NCBI GenBank assembly: GCA_027627225.1 | Contig: CM051034.1 | Span: 6,440,858-6,504,857, forward strand | Direction of reading: 5' to 3' | DNA: 64,000 nt | Source of the DNA: Congeria kusceri | Taxonomy: Eukaryota; Mollusca; Bivalvia; Myida; Dreissenidae | Shown: positions 31,607 through 44,887 of the stretch, in pieces | Numbering within the stretch: the first letter of the stretch is position 1 | Layout of the letters: each line of letters opens with the position of its first letter | Notes under the pieces: generated by a model | Databases searched by the model: none | What the model saw: only the letters and a program-made list of their open reading frames with translations | Told to the model about the DNA's origin: nothing | Position numbers and translations under genes: made by a program

Positions 31607-33606
31607 TGTGGTATTATATTTGATACCAGAAGTTGGTGTACTTTTATATCAAAAAGTTTAGTTTTCATAACAGGCATCAACCATTGGTTCTACCCACACA
31701 CTGAACTAATAAGGTCTCAAAACTTAGCATCACGTGTTCGGCATTATCACCCGGCAAAAACACGTGTTTCTACTAAAATATTACTCACCTGTTCGTCGAC
31801 CTAAGGCTGTGGTAGTCTAACCTGTATATATCCTGTGTGCTGATCGAGTTTTCTCTGGCGTCAAATGGCAATTGCATTGAATCTCTTTCGTCACTGAAAC
31901 ACCAACGTATGACGCCCATTAGTCCGTTTATTCGTATACTTATTTTGTCACAACAAGAAATCACTTATTTTCAGCCAGTCAAAACATACACGAAATAACT
32001 GAATGTGATTGCCGATAAATGTGCATGACCAAAACTAAGGCTTGATAATGTATGTTTTGAACATCTACACAACAAAATAGTACATGGAAGTGTTTGAGCC
32101 TGATATTTTTAAGCAAAGTCCTGTGCAATTTATGAAAAATTATATTTTAATAAAAGCTATAGCGGCGGTGCTTTAATGGTTGGGTGCAGTGTAATTGTCT
32201 TCCCAGCAGTCAGTGTGTATGTAACTACAATAGCATATAACGGGATTATGTGTTTTATTATTGGTTTTACATTCCTACTTCTTTGTTTCACTTGTGTTTA
32301 TATTGTTTCGGATGTGAATAATACAATCCTCGTGCGCGGGTCTACCTGTGCACGTGGACGGGTCAGGTAGCATTTTGAACAGACCACGTGGACAGAAAGA
32401 CATGCCCACTAAAAGTGTTTTTTCAATTAATGTGTACTTTCAATATGTAGTTTGTTTGTTTGTTGTCGTTGTTGTTATTTTGCAGTGTTCTGCATATATC
32501 GGTTCCGTATTAGGTACGTATTATATAGATACAACTTTACTACACATTACATGCATCGTATCAAGAAACGCGGGAAACATATGGACGAACAAAACCGAAT
32601 AAAACTGGGAAACATTTCAAATGTGTATGTAGGCTTATAGAGTTCACGAGGGTCAATTTGTTCAAGTAAAACCAGTGAGGACTGGGAAACGTCAAATGTC
32701 TGATGATTGTGCTCGTGACTATTTTATATGCCACTGAGCGACCAAAAGCACACTTCTCGCTTCTAGCGATTCAACTTAACCGTTTGTTAGAAAACACACA
32801 GGGGACAAAAGTAATTTTGCATACAATTGTCACTCCAAACGAGCACACCTCTACACAGTTTGGGTGCGTTGATGCACGTGCTTCGCAAAACGTGGTTTTA
32901 AAGGCACAATCATCCCCAAATTTAAAATACATATGTGCATGACTTATGGGCTTGTTTCTGATTTTAAAAAAAACTCTTTCAAACAATTAAAAACAGTTCA
33001 AGTGATTCCATTAACAGAATAAAATGTGCCCGAAGGTTCTAGATTATATGCTTAATTGGCTTAATTTTTAATTGGATGCCATAAAGACCAAAAACAATAT
33101 ACCCCGCGGAAACTGAAGTGGCAATTCTTGTGCTGTACTTAGGCACAGACAATATCAATTGCGTTATCACTATTGGTCTTTGCATAAAATAGAAATAGAA
33201 AGCGCGTTATTTTTATGATTATATTTTGTGTCAGGGTAGCTTTGGTAATATGGAAACTTTTTAACAACACGTCGTATGATTATATTATTGAAGTATGCAC
33301 TCCTACGTGTCATTATATTTAAGATCATATGAGCAAACAAACCCAAATATGTCCAAATAGATCCAACACAATTAAGCACATTTTTTGTATACATTTACCA
33401 TTCCTATATAGTGAGGAAATCGTTATTTTCGACTCGCGTTTGAGTTGGTCTTGCATACATGCATGCTTTCACACGTGAGTTCGTGATATACAGGATGTCA
33501 TCAAGCAGTAAATGACGTTATGCTAGAATTGTGTGGTAAATACAGTGTCATTTCTGGGAATAGTACAGAAGCTGGGATATTGTTTCTTTTACGTCATCGT
33601 GTTACC
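31607..33606. other. No gene seen
   Basis: This is 2 kb of AT-rich DNA. Candidate ORFs (32176-32370, 32348-32602, 32703-32942) are short, overlap one another and lack recognisable motifs. No RNA gene or clear repeat boundary was found. Confidence 0.4.
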
Positions 33607-34190
33607 AAACAAGAGCTGTCAGATGACAGCGCGCTCGACTATCCGCAGTATTTTATTTGGTGCATTTTGTTTAAAGTGGCATACACCTATCGAAATACAA
33701 AGCGGAGTTATGGCAATTATTTCATTAATTTATTGCAAGTTTCAAGTGAATACCTTATGTAGGTTTGAAATTATTGGATTTTTGAATAAAAACTCTAACA
33801 CGAAAATCTATAAGAAAAGGGGCATAACTCTGTCAAAATACAAAACAGAATTACGAGGAATGTTGCACCTGATGTTTGAGTTGATAACAAAGGTACATTC
33901 CAAGTTTCAAGTAAAACGTTTGTAGTTTTGAAGTTAAAAGACTTTTGAATATAAACATTAACCAGACATTCTATGAGAATAAAGGGCATAACTCTGTCAA
34001 ATTCAGAACAGAGTTATGGGGAATATTGCATATGATGCTGGAGTAGATGACAGATGTATATTTTAAGTTTCAAGTGAATAATTTAAGTTTTGATGATACA
34101 AGACTTTTGAAAAACACCTTTAACCCAAAATTCTATGTGAAAAGGTGCACAACTCTGCCAGAATACAAACAGAGGTAGCCTACTTTAGAA
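33607..34190 (+). repeat. CTCGACTATTCG family element, copy 5 (~580 bp, about 3 inner units)
   Basis: The head hairpin is GCTGTCAGATGACAGC, then GCGCTCGACTATCCG. About three inner units carry GGGCATAACTCTGTCAAA and GACTTTTGAATA. The usual TCGAATAGTCGAG tail is not found, so the right end is lost. Confidence 0.8.
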
Positions 34191-34944
34191 TATTGGCAAC
34201 CTCTTACAGGGCAAATTCATGTAATGTAATTAATGTAATAACTTTTAAGATAACAAAAGGAAAAAAAAATAAAAAAATTATCATGTACTATATTCTTAAT
34301 CTACTTGTCAAGCTATATTTCAATAGATTCAAATTTCTCGCGGACGAATTTTTTCTGGCAAGGAGTCTTCAGACCGTAGTTTGCCTCCGTCAAAAACAAA
34401 CCTTCCTTCAGTGACGAAAAGCATCTAAGAACATCATTATGGCCAAGATTTATAGCAGCGTCTCATGCCTCGAGTAATCTTATTATGGTGACAAATGAAT
34501 TTTATTGTAATTTATTTACTTTTTAAAGTTAGTGAGCGCATGTCTTGCATATGGTACCAATTAGAGAGAGTTATTACATATTTATTTCGTAGACCCAGCA
34601 GAAAATCTTACGGCCTGTAAATAACTATGCATATTCCATGCATATAAAGTCAGCATTTATGAAAAACAAGTTCGTCATTTTTTTTAGATAATTATTTGTT
34701 TAATATTTGAGGGACGTGGCAGAAGGGCAATTCCAATTCAAGAAATGAAGGATTCCACATGGCGCGACAATGGTCCCTCGTGCCCTGTAATAAAAGTGCA
34801 ATAATCGCGCTCATAGATGTTTCTGGATATCTTTCCTGAGGGGTATACACGTGATTTAATGTTTGTGCAAAATCATTTCTAACGGTGAAATTTGATGGAA
34901 TAGTGTACGTAATAATGTCGATCGCCATGAGCTAAACTTGTATT
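34191..34944. other. No gene recognised
   Basis: A 78-codon minus-strand ORF (34692-34928, MAIDIITYTIPSNF...) lies near the 3' edge of the Penelope-like element. It matches nothing I recognise and may be chance. Confidence 0.35.
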
Positions 34945-35007
34945 TGTATAAATATTCCAATATATATTCTATGAAGAAGTCAAACTTCAAACATAGCTAA
35001 TTTATTT

Positions 35008-35041
35008 AATCACAACGTTTCGGCTGAAAAGCCTTCTTCAG
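35008..35041 (-). repeat. Conserved Penelope-end hairpin motif
   Basis: On the minus strand CTGAAGAAGGC and GCCGAAACGTTG flank a short loop. The arrangement CTGANGA...GAAA resembles a hammerhead-ribozyme core, a feature known for Penelope-like elements. However, stem II has an extra A and I could not find convincing stems I and III. Confidence 0.45.
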
Positions 35042-35237
35042 GTAATATGTTATGACAAAGAGGTTTTAATGACGTCATGATGTCATCATACATGAAACAT
35101 AATTTGGCGTACTTATTACAATATATAGGATTCACAAAAGATACACCATACATGTAAAATGCAAATAGAGCAACGTGTTAATAAATACAAGTGTGAACTA
35201 TATATATGTCATTCGTACACCTGAGACAATACACCTA

Positions 35238-37249
35238 TTAATAAAGTAATTTTGTGTTCATACCATTAGGCATGATGGTACTAAGTTTATACATCCACTC
35301 AGTTTCTTTTAAAAGTCGCTGCCAATTGTTATTAACTTTATCAATCGGCATAAATGAAAAGTCATCAATAGAGTGGCCATTAGAATTGAAATGTTCCGAT
35401 ATAGGAGTAACTGTGTCTGGATAATGCTTGATATCAATCTTATGGCTATTCATTCTAACACTACATTTTTGATGAGTTTGTCCAACATACTGTGATTTAC
35501 ATTTTTTACATGTTATAAGGTAAATGACATCTGTAGATGAACACGATAAATTATGTTTAACTTGATACTCTTTGCACAAAGTACTGCTAGAGAATTCATC
35601 AGATTCAGTGATATAACAACAGTGGGAACAACGGGGTCTACAACATTTTGAAACTTGACAATTGGTACCAGCAGAATAGTTCAATTTAGAATGGGCTAAT
35701 AAATCTTGTAAATTACATGGGCGTTTGTAAGCTGTAACAGGTTTACAATTATAAATGTCTCGAACACTCTGTTTTGAAGAATCTTTCAAAAGTCCCCAGT
35801 ATTGGTTGATTGTCTTTCCTATATTCGGTAGAGATGCATTGTAAGTGCAAACAAAGGGTATAATGTCAGTGTCAGTTTTTGTAACGGGTTGTAGTGCTTC
35901 ATCCATGGAGAATTCGGCTGCCTTAGATATAGCCTCGTTCACAATATCATCGGGGTAGTTGCGATCGTTGAAATGTTCACGGATGTTATCGCAGTCTCCT
36001 TTGAATTGTTCAGTGTCAGACGTTATTCTTCGATACCTTTTGGCTTGACTGAATGGTATTCCTGCCTTGCACGATTTAGGGTGGCATGATGAAAACTCAA
36101 CGTATTGGTGACAATTGGTGGACTTTTCAAACACTCTTGTTTCTAGTTTATTGTTTCCATTTTTCTCCACTGTCACATCAAGAAAGTTCACACTAGTTTT
36201 TGAGTACTGATGAGAAAAAGTCATAGTTGGTTGGTATGTGTTGATTTCATCTATAAATGATAATAGATAATTTTCACTGTGAGTCCATATGAAAAAAATG
36301 TCATCAATAATCGCAGCCACATGATAGGTGTCTTGCCACAAGATGATAGGAAATTTTGTTCAAACTTCCCCATGAATAGAGATGCATAACTAGGTGCCAT
36401 TTTCGTACCCATTGCAGTTCCCAAAACTTGTAAATAATTATCTTCACCAAACTGAAAATTATTTTTGGTAAGAACAATATTCGCTTGAATGCCATCTTTA
36501 TGTGGGATATTACTGTACAATGAAGAAACGTCCATCGTCACTAGGATGGCATTGTCAGGAAGACTTCCCACTGATTTGAGTTTCTTGATGAAATCTGTAG
36601 TGTCTTTGACATAAGACGGCAGACTCTCCATATGCGGCTTGAGAATGCTGTCAAGATATGAGGAGATGTTTTCTGTAAGAGAACCACAACCATAAACTAT
36701 TGGACGACCAGGATAGCCAAGTGGAAGATCTTCATTTTGCTGTTTATGAATTTTTGGAAGAATGTAAAACACTGGCATTCTGACTTCATTAGCAGGAATG
36801 AGATCCTCCTTAACTTTTTCGCTGATACCGTTCATCTCCTGTATTTTATTTGTTACCTCCTTTAGAAACTGTTCTTGTGGGTTACTATATAATTTTTGGT
36901 AGTATTGTTTATTGTTTAACTGTCTGAACACTTCATCACTATAGTCTTTATGATTCATTATCACTATGGTAGCACTTTTATCAGCTTTATTGATCACAAT
37001 TCTTTGGTCTTCGCGAAGGGATATAAGCGCTTGTTGTTCTTCTTGAGATAAATTGGACTGGTATTTATACTTCTTGTTTTCAGATAGAATTTCTTTAGTT
37101 ATCGCCTCAATGTAAAAATCTAGGGTAGGATTACGTCCAGCTGGTCGGATGAAAATAGAAGCAGATTTTTTGTAGGATGTATGGACTTTATAATCCGTGG
37201 TGTCATCATCAGTAGTACCTACTTTTATATAAACCATTATTAACATCAT
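35238..37249 (-). pseudogene. Penelope-like RT with C-terminal GIY-YIG endonuclease (frameshifted)
   Basis: The N-terminal frame (36251-37249) carries RT blocks including VINKADKSATIVIM, ILPKIHK, GRPIVYGCGSLTENIS, the catalytic VTMDVSSLYSNIPH, and LGTAMGTKMAPSYASLF. The second frame (35238-36341) resumes at IIDDIFFIWTH, the DD catalytic block, and ends in a GIY-YIG nuclease: VIYLITCKKCKSQYVGQT, then R and H residues and a conserved E in LLKETEW. A single frameshift near 36315 separates WLR from IIDDIF. Between SNIPHKDGI and NNFQF about 30-40 residues seem missing compared with other Penelope RTs, and the usual N-terminal extension is short. The product would reverse transcribe RNA and nick DNA with GIY-YIG. 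This copy is inactive. Confidence 0.92.
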
Positions 37250-39118
37250 ATGGTCCTTTATTTAGGGCCAGTGACCAGTTTCCAATACAACGCAACACAA
37301 TACAAACAACACGGTAAAAGCATAAATGAAATATCAATGTGATGAATATTGAAGTTTTATCGACAAGTTAAGGCCAATATGGGCATGTGAACACAGTACA
37401 AAATGCGAAAAAAAGCAATGAAAACGGCACATATTACAACAAAGGTACTTATTAACATGCGTTAGTATGGAGAACGAGAAACTAAACTGTACATGTCTCA
37501 GATGGACATCTTTTTGCATAAAAGCATTCATTAAAACAATAATAAGAACATATTTAATTTTTTATTTCGTGTATTTAAAACATACAATATTGTGATAAAC
37601 AATGCCAATTTTGAAGAACGTGCGCAAAAATATCAATGGTTTGTGTATTGGCTTATGTCACTATAAAATACACATGGCAATTATGTATTGGATTCCGTAG
37701 AAGTTAATTCCTGGAAGCTTAACAGCGTTGATATCATTCTTGTTATGCTGCAAACGTAAACAATCATCATTTAGGAATTAAGTCTCATTCACGTATTTGT
37801 ATATTTACTTGAATAAGCAATAAACTAAACAGCATGGCATAGCGCAAACAACATTGGTTTTGTTCTCGTATAGACTGTGTTGGCCAAGAAAAGGCACAAA
37901 CCGTATAAGTCCAATACTAGTAAATGGAATACTTTTAACTGTCTTAAATGCTTTGTACATCGTCTATTATTTGTTTTACGCATGGCTTTTGTTTCTAGAA
38001 AGATACAATTTTGTAGTTGTTGTTGATGACGATTCTGGTTTCCCAACCATACACATGATGAAGCTATTCGGCGGATCTAAAAGAACTTGAAATAAATGAT
38101 TGATGAAAACTTCCAAATGGAATCAGGCTAATCTGAGTTTCTCATTTCAGGTTAAATAAGTTATGTTACATACAGTCGTTTCTGTCCTAGATAATGAGAT
38201 TGAAAATGAAATCTCGATAACATGTTTTATTTGTCAAGTCAAGGAATGGCCTTCGGTTTCATCGTGCTTGGGCCGATTTTCATTCCGTTAAATATATATT
38301 TTATCCATATTTTATTTGTTTGATAACTGATATTTGTATAATTTGTATTTAACTGTAAAACAGTAAGCCTTATTCCAAAACTACTTAATTTAAGTAGAAT
38401 TTTAAGTATGTTTTCTCAACAGTGTTTGGCATCATACGCTGGTGCTATACTGAGAAAAACACCATAGCGAAACACTATATTACTTTTGGGACACTGTTTT
38501 CCAAACTCGCAGTCTAGTGTCAATTTCCGTTCAGTCGGCATATAAATGTCGCCATCTAACTGTTATTTACTGGCACCATTGCAATCTATTAGCCAACTGT
38601 CAAAGTTGTGAAGACGCAAGTGGTTTTCTGACTATCCAATATTTCCGAGGGTCATAACGGCGATTGTATGCCTTGGAAGCGGATATATAAACAGTACCAG
38701 CGAAATTTACTAGGTTAGTAATATACGGGTTGGTGTGTTTGATTGCACTGTTAGTTTCCCACAGTCATAGATAAAACATATTTTCAATATGACATCATTA
38801 ACACATTGAGATCAGTTTTTAAACCATATTTACCAATCACATCGCAACTTTCTACGATGCCGATCCCAATGGGCAGTTCCTAGGTTAGAGGACTCGTATA
38901 ATGAAATAGTATTATTGCGATATGAATCACGAATTGACACATTTTGGTAGCTGTTTAACAAGCTGACGATTGACATCAATCCTTCATTCACAGTCTTGCT
39001 ACTGCGTGCTAAATGAATCTTGGAAAACTCGTTCTGACACTGATTTGTGCAAAAGGGTCAGCCTGTGCTGTACATAAACATCTACTTTTTAAAGTAATAT
39101 GGTTGGATAAGTGATATA

Positions 39119-39682
39119 CCATAAATACTCCACATGTTGGAACACTCTAAATGTTGGGACACCCTTTAAATCCGATAAAATAATTATTTTCCGTGACTCT
39201 TAATATTGAGACACTTTGAAAATTTTAATTTTTCCTGTTTCTTACTTTTGGGACACCATTTTCCAAATTGGCAATTTAGTTTCAATTTCCGTTCAGGCGG
39301 CAATTAAATGTCGCCATTTAACTGTTATTTACCGGCACCATTGCAATGTATTAGCAAACTGTCAAAGTTGTGAATACGCATGTGGTTTTCTGAATATCCG
39401 TATCTCATGAAAGCTGACCCCATCAATGTGGCCCCTTATCGGTACGTCATTATTTACTCCCTGGGTCAAAGATCTATCCACATGTGATTTGCTTGTTTCA
39501 TATGGATTAATATACACACCCATGATGCAACTAAACCGTAGGAATGATGTTTTTGTACTTCGATTAATGATTCCAGCTAAATATTGGGGCACATTCAGGG
39601 GGAATTATTTTTTCTGCTTCTAAAACTTGGGACAGCAAAAAATATTTTTTTTAAGTGTTCCAACATATGAAGTAATTACGGT
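39119..39682. repeat. TA-flanked MITE, copy in block C (~560 bp)
   Basis: The left end TACCATAAATACTCCACATG and right end CATATGAAGTAATTACGGTA are inverted complements with a few changes. Both lie next to TA, as in Tc1/mariner-like elements. The interior holds GTTGGGACACCC and TTGGGACA-type strings. No transposase is encoded. The sequence GGGACACTGTTTTCC...CAAAGTTGTGAA at 38495-38612 is a partial second copy of its interior. Confidence 0.75.
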
Positions 39683-40785
39683 ACACTCGGATCAAACAGT
39701 TGAACCTTGTGATACAGATAAATGTAAATATAAATTATGTGAAACTCATGCCGCATCAGTAGACGATACCCTTACTAACATCAAATGAACGTTTATTTAG
39801 GACCAGGGACCAACTGCCAACACAACACAACACAATACAAACAACATGAAACGGGTTTCATTTAATAAGAATTAACTTTACCTCTAACAATGAAGATCGT
39901 CTTCTAATGTAATACTGCATGTACCTTTACTAACATCAAATGAACGTTTATAATACAACACAACACAATACAAACAACATAAAACGGGTTTCATTAAATA
40001 AGAATTAACTTTACCTCGAACATTTAAGATCGTCTTCTAATGTAATACGGTATGTGCAACGTCGAGTCATAGGATAGCAAAATAACATTTTAGATGAAAA
40101 TGGACAGATGAACGCTAATATAGAACAAATGCCAATGGGCAGAGAAACATTGTACTCGTAATGTAAAATAGATGTCAATAGACAGACAATCACCGTTATC
40201 ACCAAATATATCCCAGGAAAATTATTGATATGTTAGTGGGCAGATTCGCATCAAAATAATCAAGGCCATCGAGATATGTCTGACATCTCCAAACGGTCAC
40301 ATAAAGTTCATATTTACTAAATATTAGTGGGGTGATGACTTGTATATTGCCAGCAAAAGACACGAATCACACTCATTTAGCGAGCCAACATTCCGTTTAT
40401 TTACAACAAGTGTTGAATTTGCAATACAAAGCGAAAACAATCAAAATCATGAAGCACATAAAAACATAATTGAAACTGGATGAACGCCTTGGAGTGTGCA
40501 ATACATTGGGAGTTTAACTTGCTAAAATTCACATGTCTGTCCCAAACAAAACACTGACAAAATTAAACCATGGCTTAGGGAAGTCTACATTACCAATTCT
40601 TACCAGATATGCTAATATAAACACATTTGAGCAAACAATAAATTCATTTGAGTATGAAGTGTGAAGTGTTACACGATTGTCAGCAGAGAAAGCATGGGCT
40701 CGACGCTGACCGTAAAGTGAACGCTAAGAATAATCCTAGAATGTGAATGCGGTACGGTTCACACATTAACACATGTTGATCGAGA

Positions 40786-40945
40786 AATAATTTGTTTATC
40801 GGCCAATAAACAATGATTCGGAGTTCTGATGCATAAGACTTAAATCACGAAGGCGTTAGCCCGAGTTGTTTAATAGCAACGCATCAGAACGACAAAGAGT
40901 TGTTTATTGGCATATAAACAACGATAATGCGAAAATTATTTCGAT
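40786..40945. repeat. Fold-back hairpin, block C copy
   Basis: The arms include GTTTATCGGCCAATAAACAA / TTGTTTATTGGC and GTTCTGATGC / GCATCAGAAC. The apex GGCGTTAGCCCGAGTTG and the downstream ATTTCGATTCTAACA match the hairpin at 2524-2690, while the outer arms are a different sequence. Confidence 0.85.
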
Positions 40946-43900
40946 TCTAACAAGATTTGACATATATTTTTGCAACTGCAATTTGAACTACATTTTACTA
41001 TGCTCCGTTCAGAATCGGAACTTCTTTTTGCCGTTGTTTATTCGGTAGTTTAACAACGATAATTTTGTTCTTTGTCTATAGAAAAATTAGCGAGTATCAA
41101 GTTAGAATGGTTGTTTTACAAGCTGACATTTTGTATCAATCCGTATTCACAGTCTTGCTACAGTGTACTGAATGAATTCTGCATAAAAAGTTCGGATACT
41201 GATGTTGGCAAAATGTTCACCCTGCTATTTTAATAAACGTGCAATAATATGGTTATGTAACCAAGCTGCTGATTATCGTGTTAGTATAGTGTAAAATCAT
41301 TTTGTTATTTAATATGCTGCGTGCAACATCGAACAGCTGGATAGCAGAATAGTATAGTAATTATCAATGGGCAAATTACCGCCAGCATGAGACAACAGAC
41401 GTCAATGGACAGATAAACATCTTAATGCAGAAGAGATGTGAACAGATAAAGTCCATTATGACCGACAAGATGGAAAAGTAGAAATGAGAAATTATATTTG
41501 TGTGGGCAGATAAGCCCCATTATTTACGTGACATTCGAGACAAGGCTGGTATCTTCATGGGGTCAAATATAGTTCATAGTTATAGGGAATTTGAATAGTT
41601 ATTCGGCAGTTATGCCATGTCGATGCGTCTAAAATAAATGTTTTTGGTCAGTTTTGGGGTATGGAATGAAGGCTTGCAACGGCCTGTCTTTCTTCCTTTA
41701 ATTGTCTATTGTCACAATTTGGAGTTCAACATTTTAATTAATGATACAGAAATGTAGCAAATGTCAGTTCACGTTACTTTGCTCTGCAATGTTTGTCCAG
41801 TAAAAAGAAAATACTAACACCTTGCATCAACCAGAATTTACATTTTGCGATGACGTCATAAAAAGAAGAGAACCAAAGTTTTACCAGGAGATACTGATAG
41901 TATTAACACGTGTGATTTTCTTGATATAATAGTTTGAATAATCCAAAAGACAGAGGATAGCAGAAGCGTCGATTTTCGTGATTAATTTGCACGTTTTAAA
42001 AGAGTTGTTCATTCATTAATGGATGTAGTTTGTAGTCTCTACTGCTTACAATCATGTTTGCAATGTGCGTGATGCTGTATTTTGTTGTTGCTTTTCTCAT
42101 AACTGACGAAAACAATAGATATGCATCTCTTTGTTATTATAACAAATTAGTACTACAGATGAAAAATACTTTACACAGGTTGGTCTGTTATGATATTCAT
42201 TGGTGTATTTCGTATTTATTATTTCAACCGTTAAAAAACAGTTCATATTTCTTAAAGCTCGTGAATTTTTTTGCGCTTAAATATCATTACGACGGGTGTG
42301 TAAAAATAGTCTGAAAGGGCGAAAATCTGAATTCGTGCAAATAAGTAGAAATGCCAGAAACCAAGGGCAAACCATGACCGTTGACAGCAAACCAACTCAT
42401 TAAAACTTCCGGGGAAATGTTACCCGTAATTTCCTTATTACATATAAGAAACGCATTATAAGGTAATTTTAACACTAATTTTCCAATTAACAACTACTTA
42501 TATACCCCAGAAATAAGCCAATTATTGTTGGCATCATTATTTTTGCTTGTGACGAACAGTCATCGCTGAGTATTGGAAAATAGATCGCAAATCTTAAATT
42601 GCAAATTTTCCAATCCAGATTTGAGTTCAGTATGAGATTACTCCAGATATCGATCGAACACTTCAATTCAATACGTTTCTTACATGCAACTATACCCGGA
42701 ATGACGGTGGGCAACTAAGTTTCAAAGTAACAAATGCCTTCCAAATAAAAGTATGCATGCTTTGATATTGATTTAAAAAATATATATACAAAGTCATACC
42801 TCAAATATAATTAAAACAATATATTAACCATCTAAAAAAAATATAAAAAAAAGTATGATCGCCTTTAACGTTTATATTATTTGTATTATGCTTAATACGA
42901 GTTCTTATCACTATAAGTAAGTAACATGTACGTATCATTTTGACTTTACATAGGCAATCAAAATAATTACTACTCTAGTTGCTAGTTATGGCGCATTTGT
43001 TTCATAATTTTCGTATGGTTGCGAATGGTTACGTCCATTTAAAGTGGAGATCAATTAACAATCACACGTGCCATTAGAGAAGATACACCACTTAGGCCCA
43101 TTGTGTCTTACTGCGCCTTACGTCTCCGTTTGAACGCACTTTAGGAATATTTTAAAGCATTCGTTGTTTTGGGATTTCAGTGATTTATTAGGCATGTGTC
43201 AGAGTTAAGCTAGATGGATTGTGTTTAATTTAGAGACTTTCGTTTGATTGTTTCTCTTGGCGTCGATCGTGCTCAGTAAATCACATTTTCCTCGTTAACA
43301 CATTGGACATCATCAACGACAAAAGCTATCTATAATTCTTGTTAAATCAGTATATATAATTAATCCGATTAAAAGATGTTGGTAAATGGATATAGTTACC
43401 ATGTCATCACGTGAAGGAATTTTGCACATTTTCACAAGGCCTTGTGATGTAGCATGTATATCTTACAAATTTCGCATTCACATGTTTAATAAATGAATAA
43501 AATCATATACGAAAATAATTTAAGAACTAAACAGATGCACTTATTGGCATAATAATCGGAATCAATAAAGAACAAAGGTAATAAGTACATCTACGTTCGT
43601 TCTTGCTTACAATGGTTTACAGATGTTTAATGTTCTGGATTCTTTAAAATAAAATTTAAAAAACTATAAAAAACACATTTTAAAAAAATGTTCTAGGATT
43701 TTGGGAATTATTACATTTCTTTTTATTGGGTATAACACCTTTATGAAATCATCTTTTAAATAATAGTTAACCTAGACATTTTAAAAGAACACACGTATAA
43801 AATACACGTATTCTATATAAACGACAGTTGCACTTTGTATAAACACGTGGAGTGTTATTTAGCCCATTACACAACATGGCCAAATACCCAAACCGTGTCA

Positions 43901-44640
43901 TTCCCGTGTGTAGGTTTGCCAAAACACGAGATACACAAGTTACAAGAAACACATTTAGGTTTTCAACGCAGTACAGTTTCAATGTACATACATTGATCAA
44001 AACATTAGATGTCTACATTTAGCAGCTTATTTCGACCCTTAATTAAATCAATGTCTTCTCCAGGGTAAGCCAAATGTGTTTAAGTACTGCTTTTATAACT
44101 AATGAAGCTATAAGCGAGTTCGGATTTAGGAGCAGCTTTTCACGTAATCAACTTATTAATATTTCATCGGATTTCTATCATGAACCCAACATCACTTCGC
44201 TTTTTAAAACGCGACTCACTCTTGTATTCTTAAATTTCGTCAACGGTGAACCATTTATGTCGTACTTACATCATGTGTTCTTTGTATTTAAAAATGTTAT
44301 TTTTTATATAACGTGGTTTCCACAGTAGGTAAGACGGACATACCACTGTAACGGAATTAGGTAAAGATTCATTCAACCACTGACAACAGAAGCTCCATAC
44401 TGAGCCAGCATTCTGATAAGCCTTCCGTTTGCATATTTATGCAATTATTGGTGTCATACTTGTAACGATATTATTTTTTCTTCTGAATGCTGGAATGCCA
44501 CACAATAATAATGCTGATTCATTTTTTTCTGATCTGATTTCTAAAGAGGTGTCACGCAATGTTTTGTCCTGTTGAATGTTGTACATGTACATTTTGTGTT
44601 ATTGTTATTTAAAAGGATTAACTAACTCAAGCAAACAAAT

Positions 44641-44887
44641 TTTAGACTGTTGGCGTAAGTCAAAGGGATATTAGAGCGATATCGAGTGATTGAATCGCGT
44701 GACCTACTTTTAACTTTGCAGGCTACGAAGCACAATCGAAACCCCCAAATTTAAACGTTCGATCGGCTATTTTGGCCCATTCACGATTAGTCGACTCGAT
44801 GACGGTTATGCATATTGCCTTCGCGTTAAGTAGTTTGCATACAAACCTATATCTACCAAGATGTTGAAAGTTGGGAATATAACAATA
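44641..44887. other. No gene seen
   Basis: This is a short spacer between block C and the next CTCGACTATTCG family copy, with no recognisable feature. Confidence 0.4.

Larger units (their letters stand above)
34945..37249 (-). mobile_element. Penelope-like retroelement, 5'-truncated, minus strand
   Basis: The element is defined by the RT plus GIY-YIG coding region (35238-37249) and a downstream end that carries CAACGTTTCGGC...GCCTTCTTCAGG, a motif I associate with Penelope-like element termini. Both borders are approximate. To the right, GTCC.TTATTTAGGGCCAGTGACC resembles host sequence at 39790 and 47850, so host DNA resumes by about 37250. No terminal repeat copy was found on the right. Confidence 0.85.
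37600..44640. repeat. Block C of the younger segmental duplication
   Basis: From about 37910 on, this is collinear with 45385-58780. Anchors include CCAATACTAGTAAATGGAA, GGCCTTCGGTTTCATCGTGC, ACGGGTTGGTGTGTTTGATT, GAACGTTTATTTAGGACCAG, ATTACTCCAGATATCGATCG and ACGGACATACCACTGTAAC. Block C is interior-repetitive as well: 38935-39060 resembles 41090-41240. It holds no recognisable gene. The 86-codon ORF at 42054-42314 is only partly open in block D. Confidence 0.85.

Noticed and set aside
34692..34928. 78-codon minus-strand ORF near the Penelope-like element
   Set aside because: It has no recognisable motif, no paralogue in the window and no link to known Penelope proteins.
39362..39592. 76-codon ORF inside the MITE as a transposase remnant
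   Set aside because: The frame is not maintained in the sister MITE copy at 47172-47750 and no transposase motif is visible.
42054..42314. 86-codon ORF with a partly open counterpart at 49924-50115
   Set aside because: Differences between the copies include several replacements and a loss of the frame beyond the shared part, as expected for a neutral duplication. No domain is recognised.
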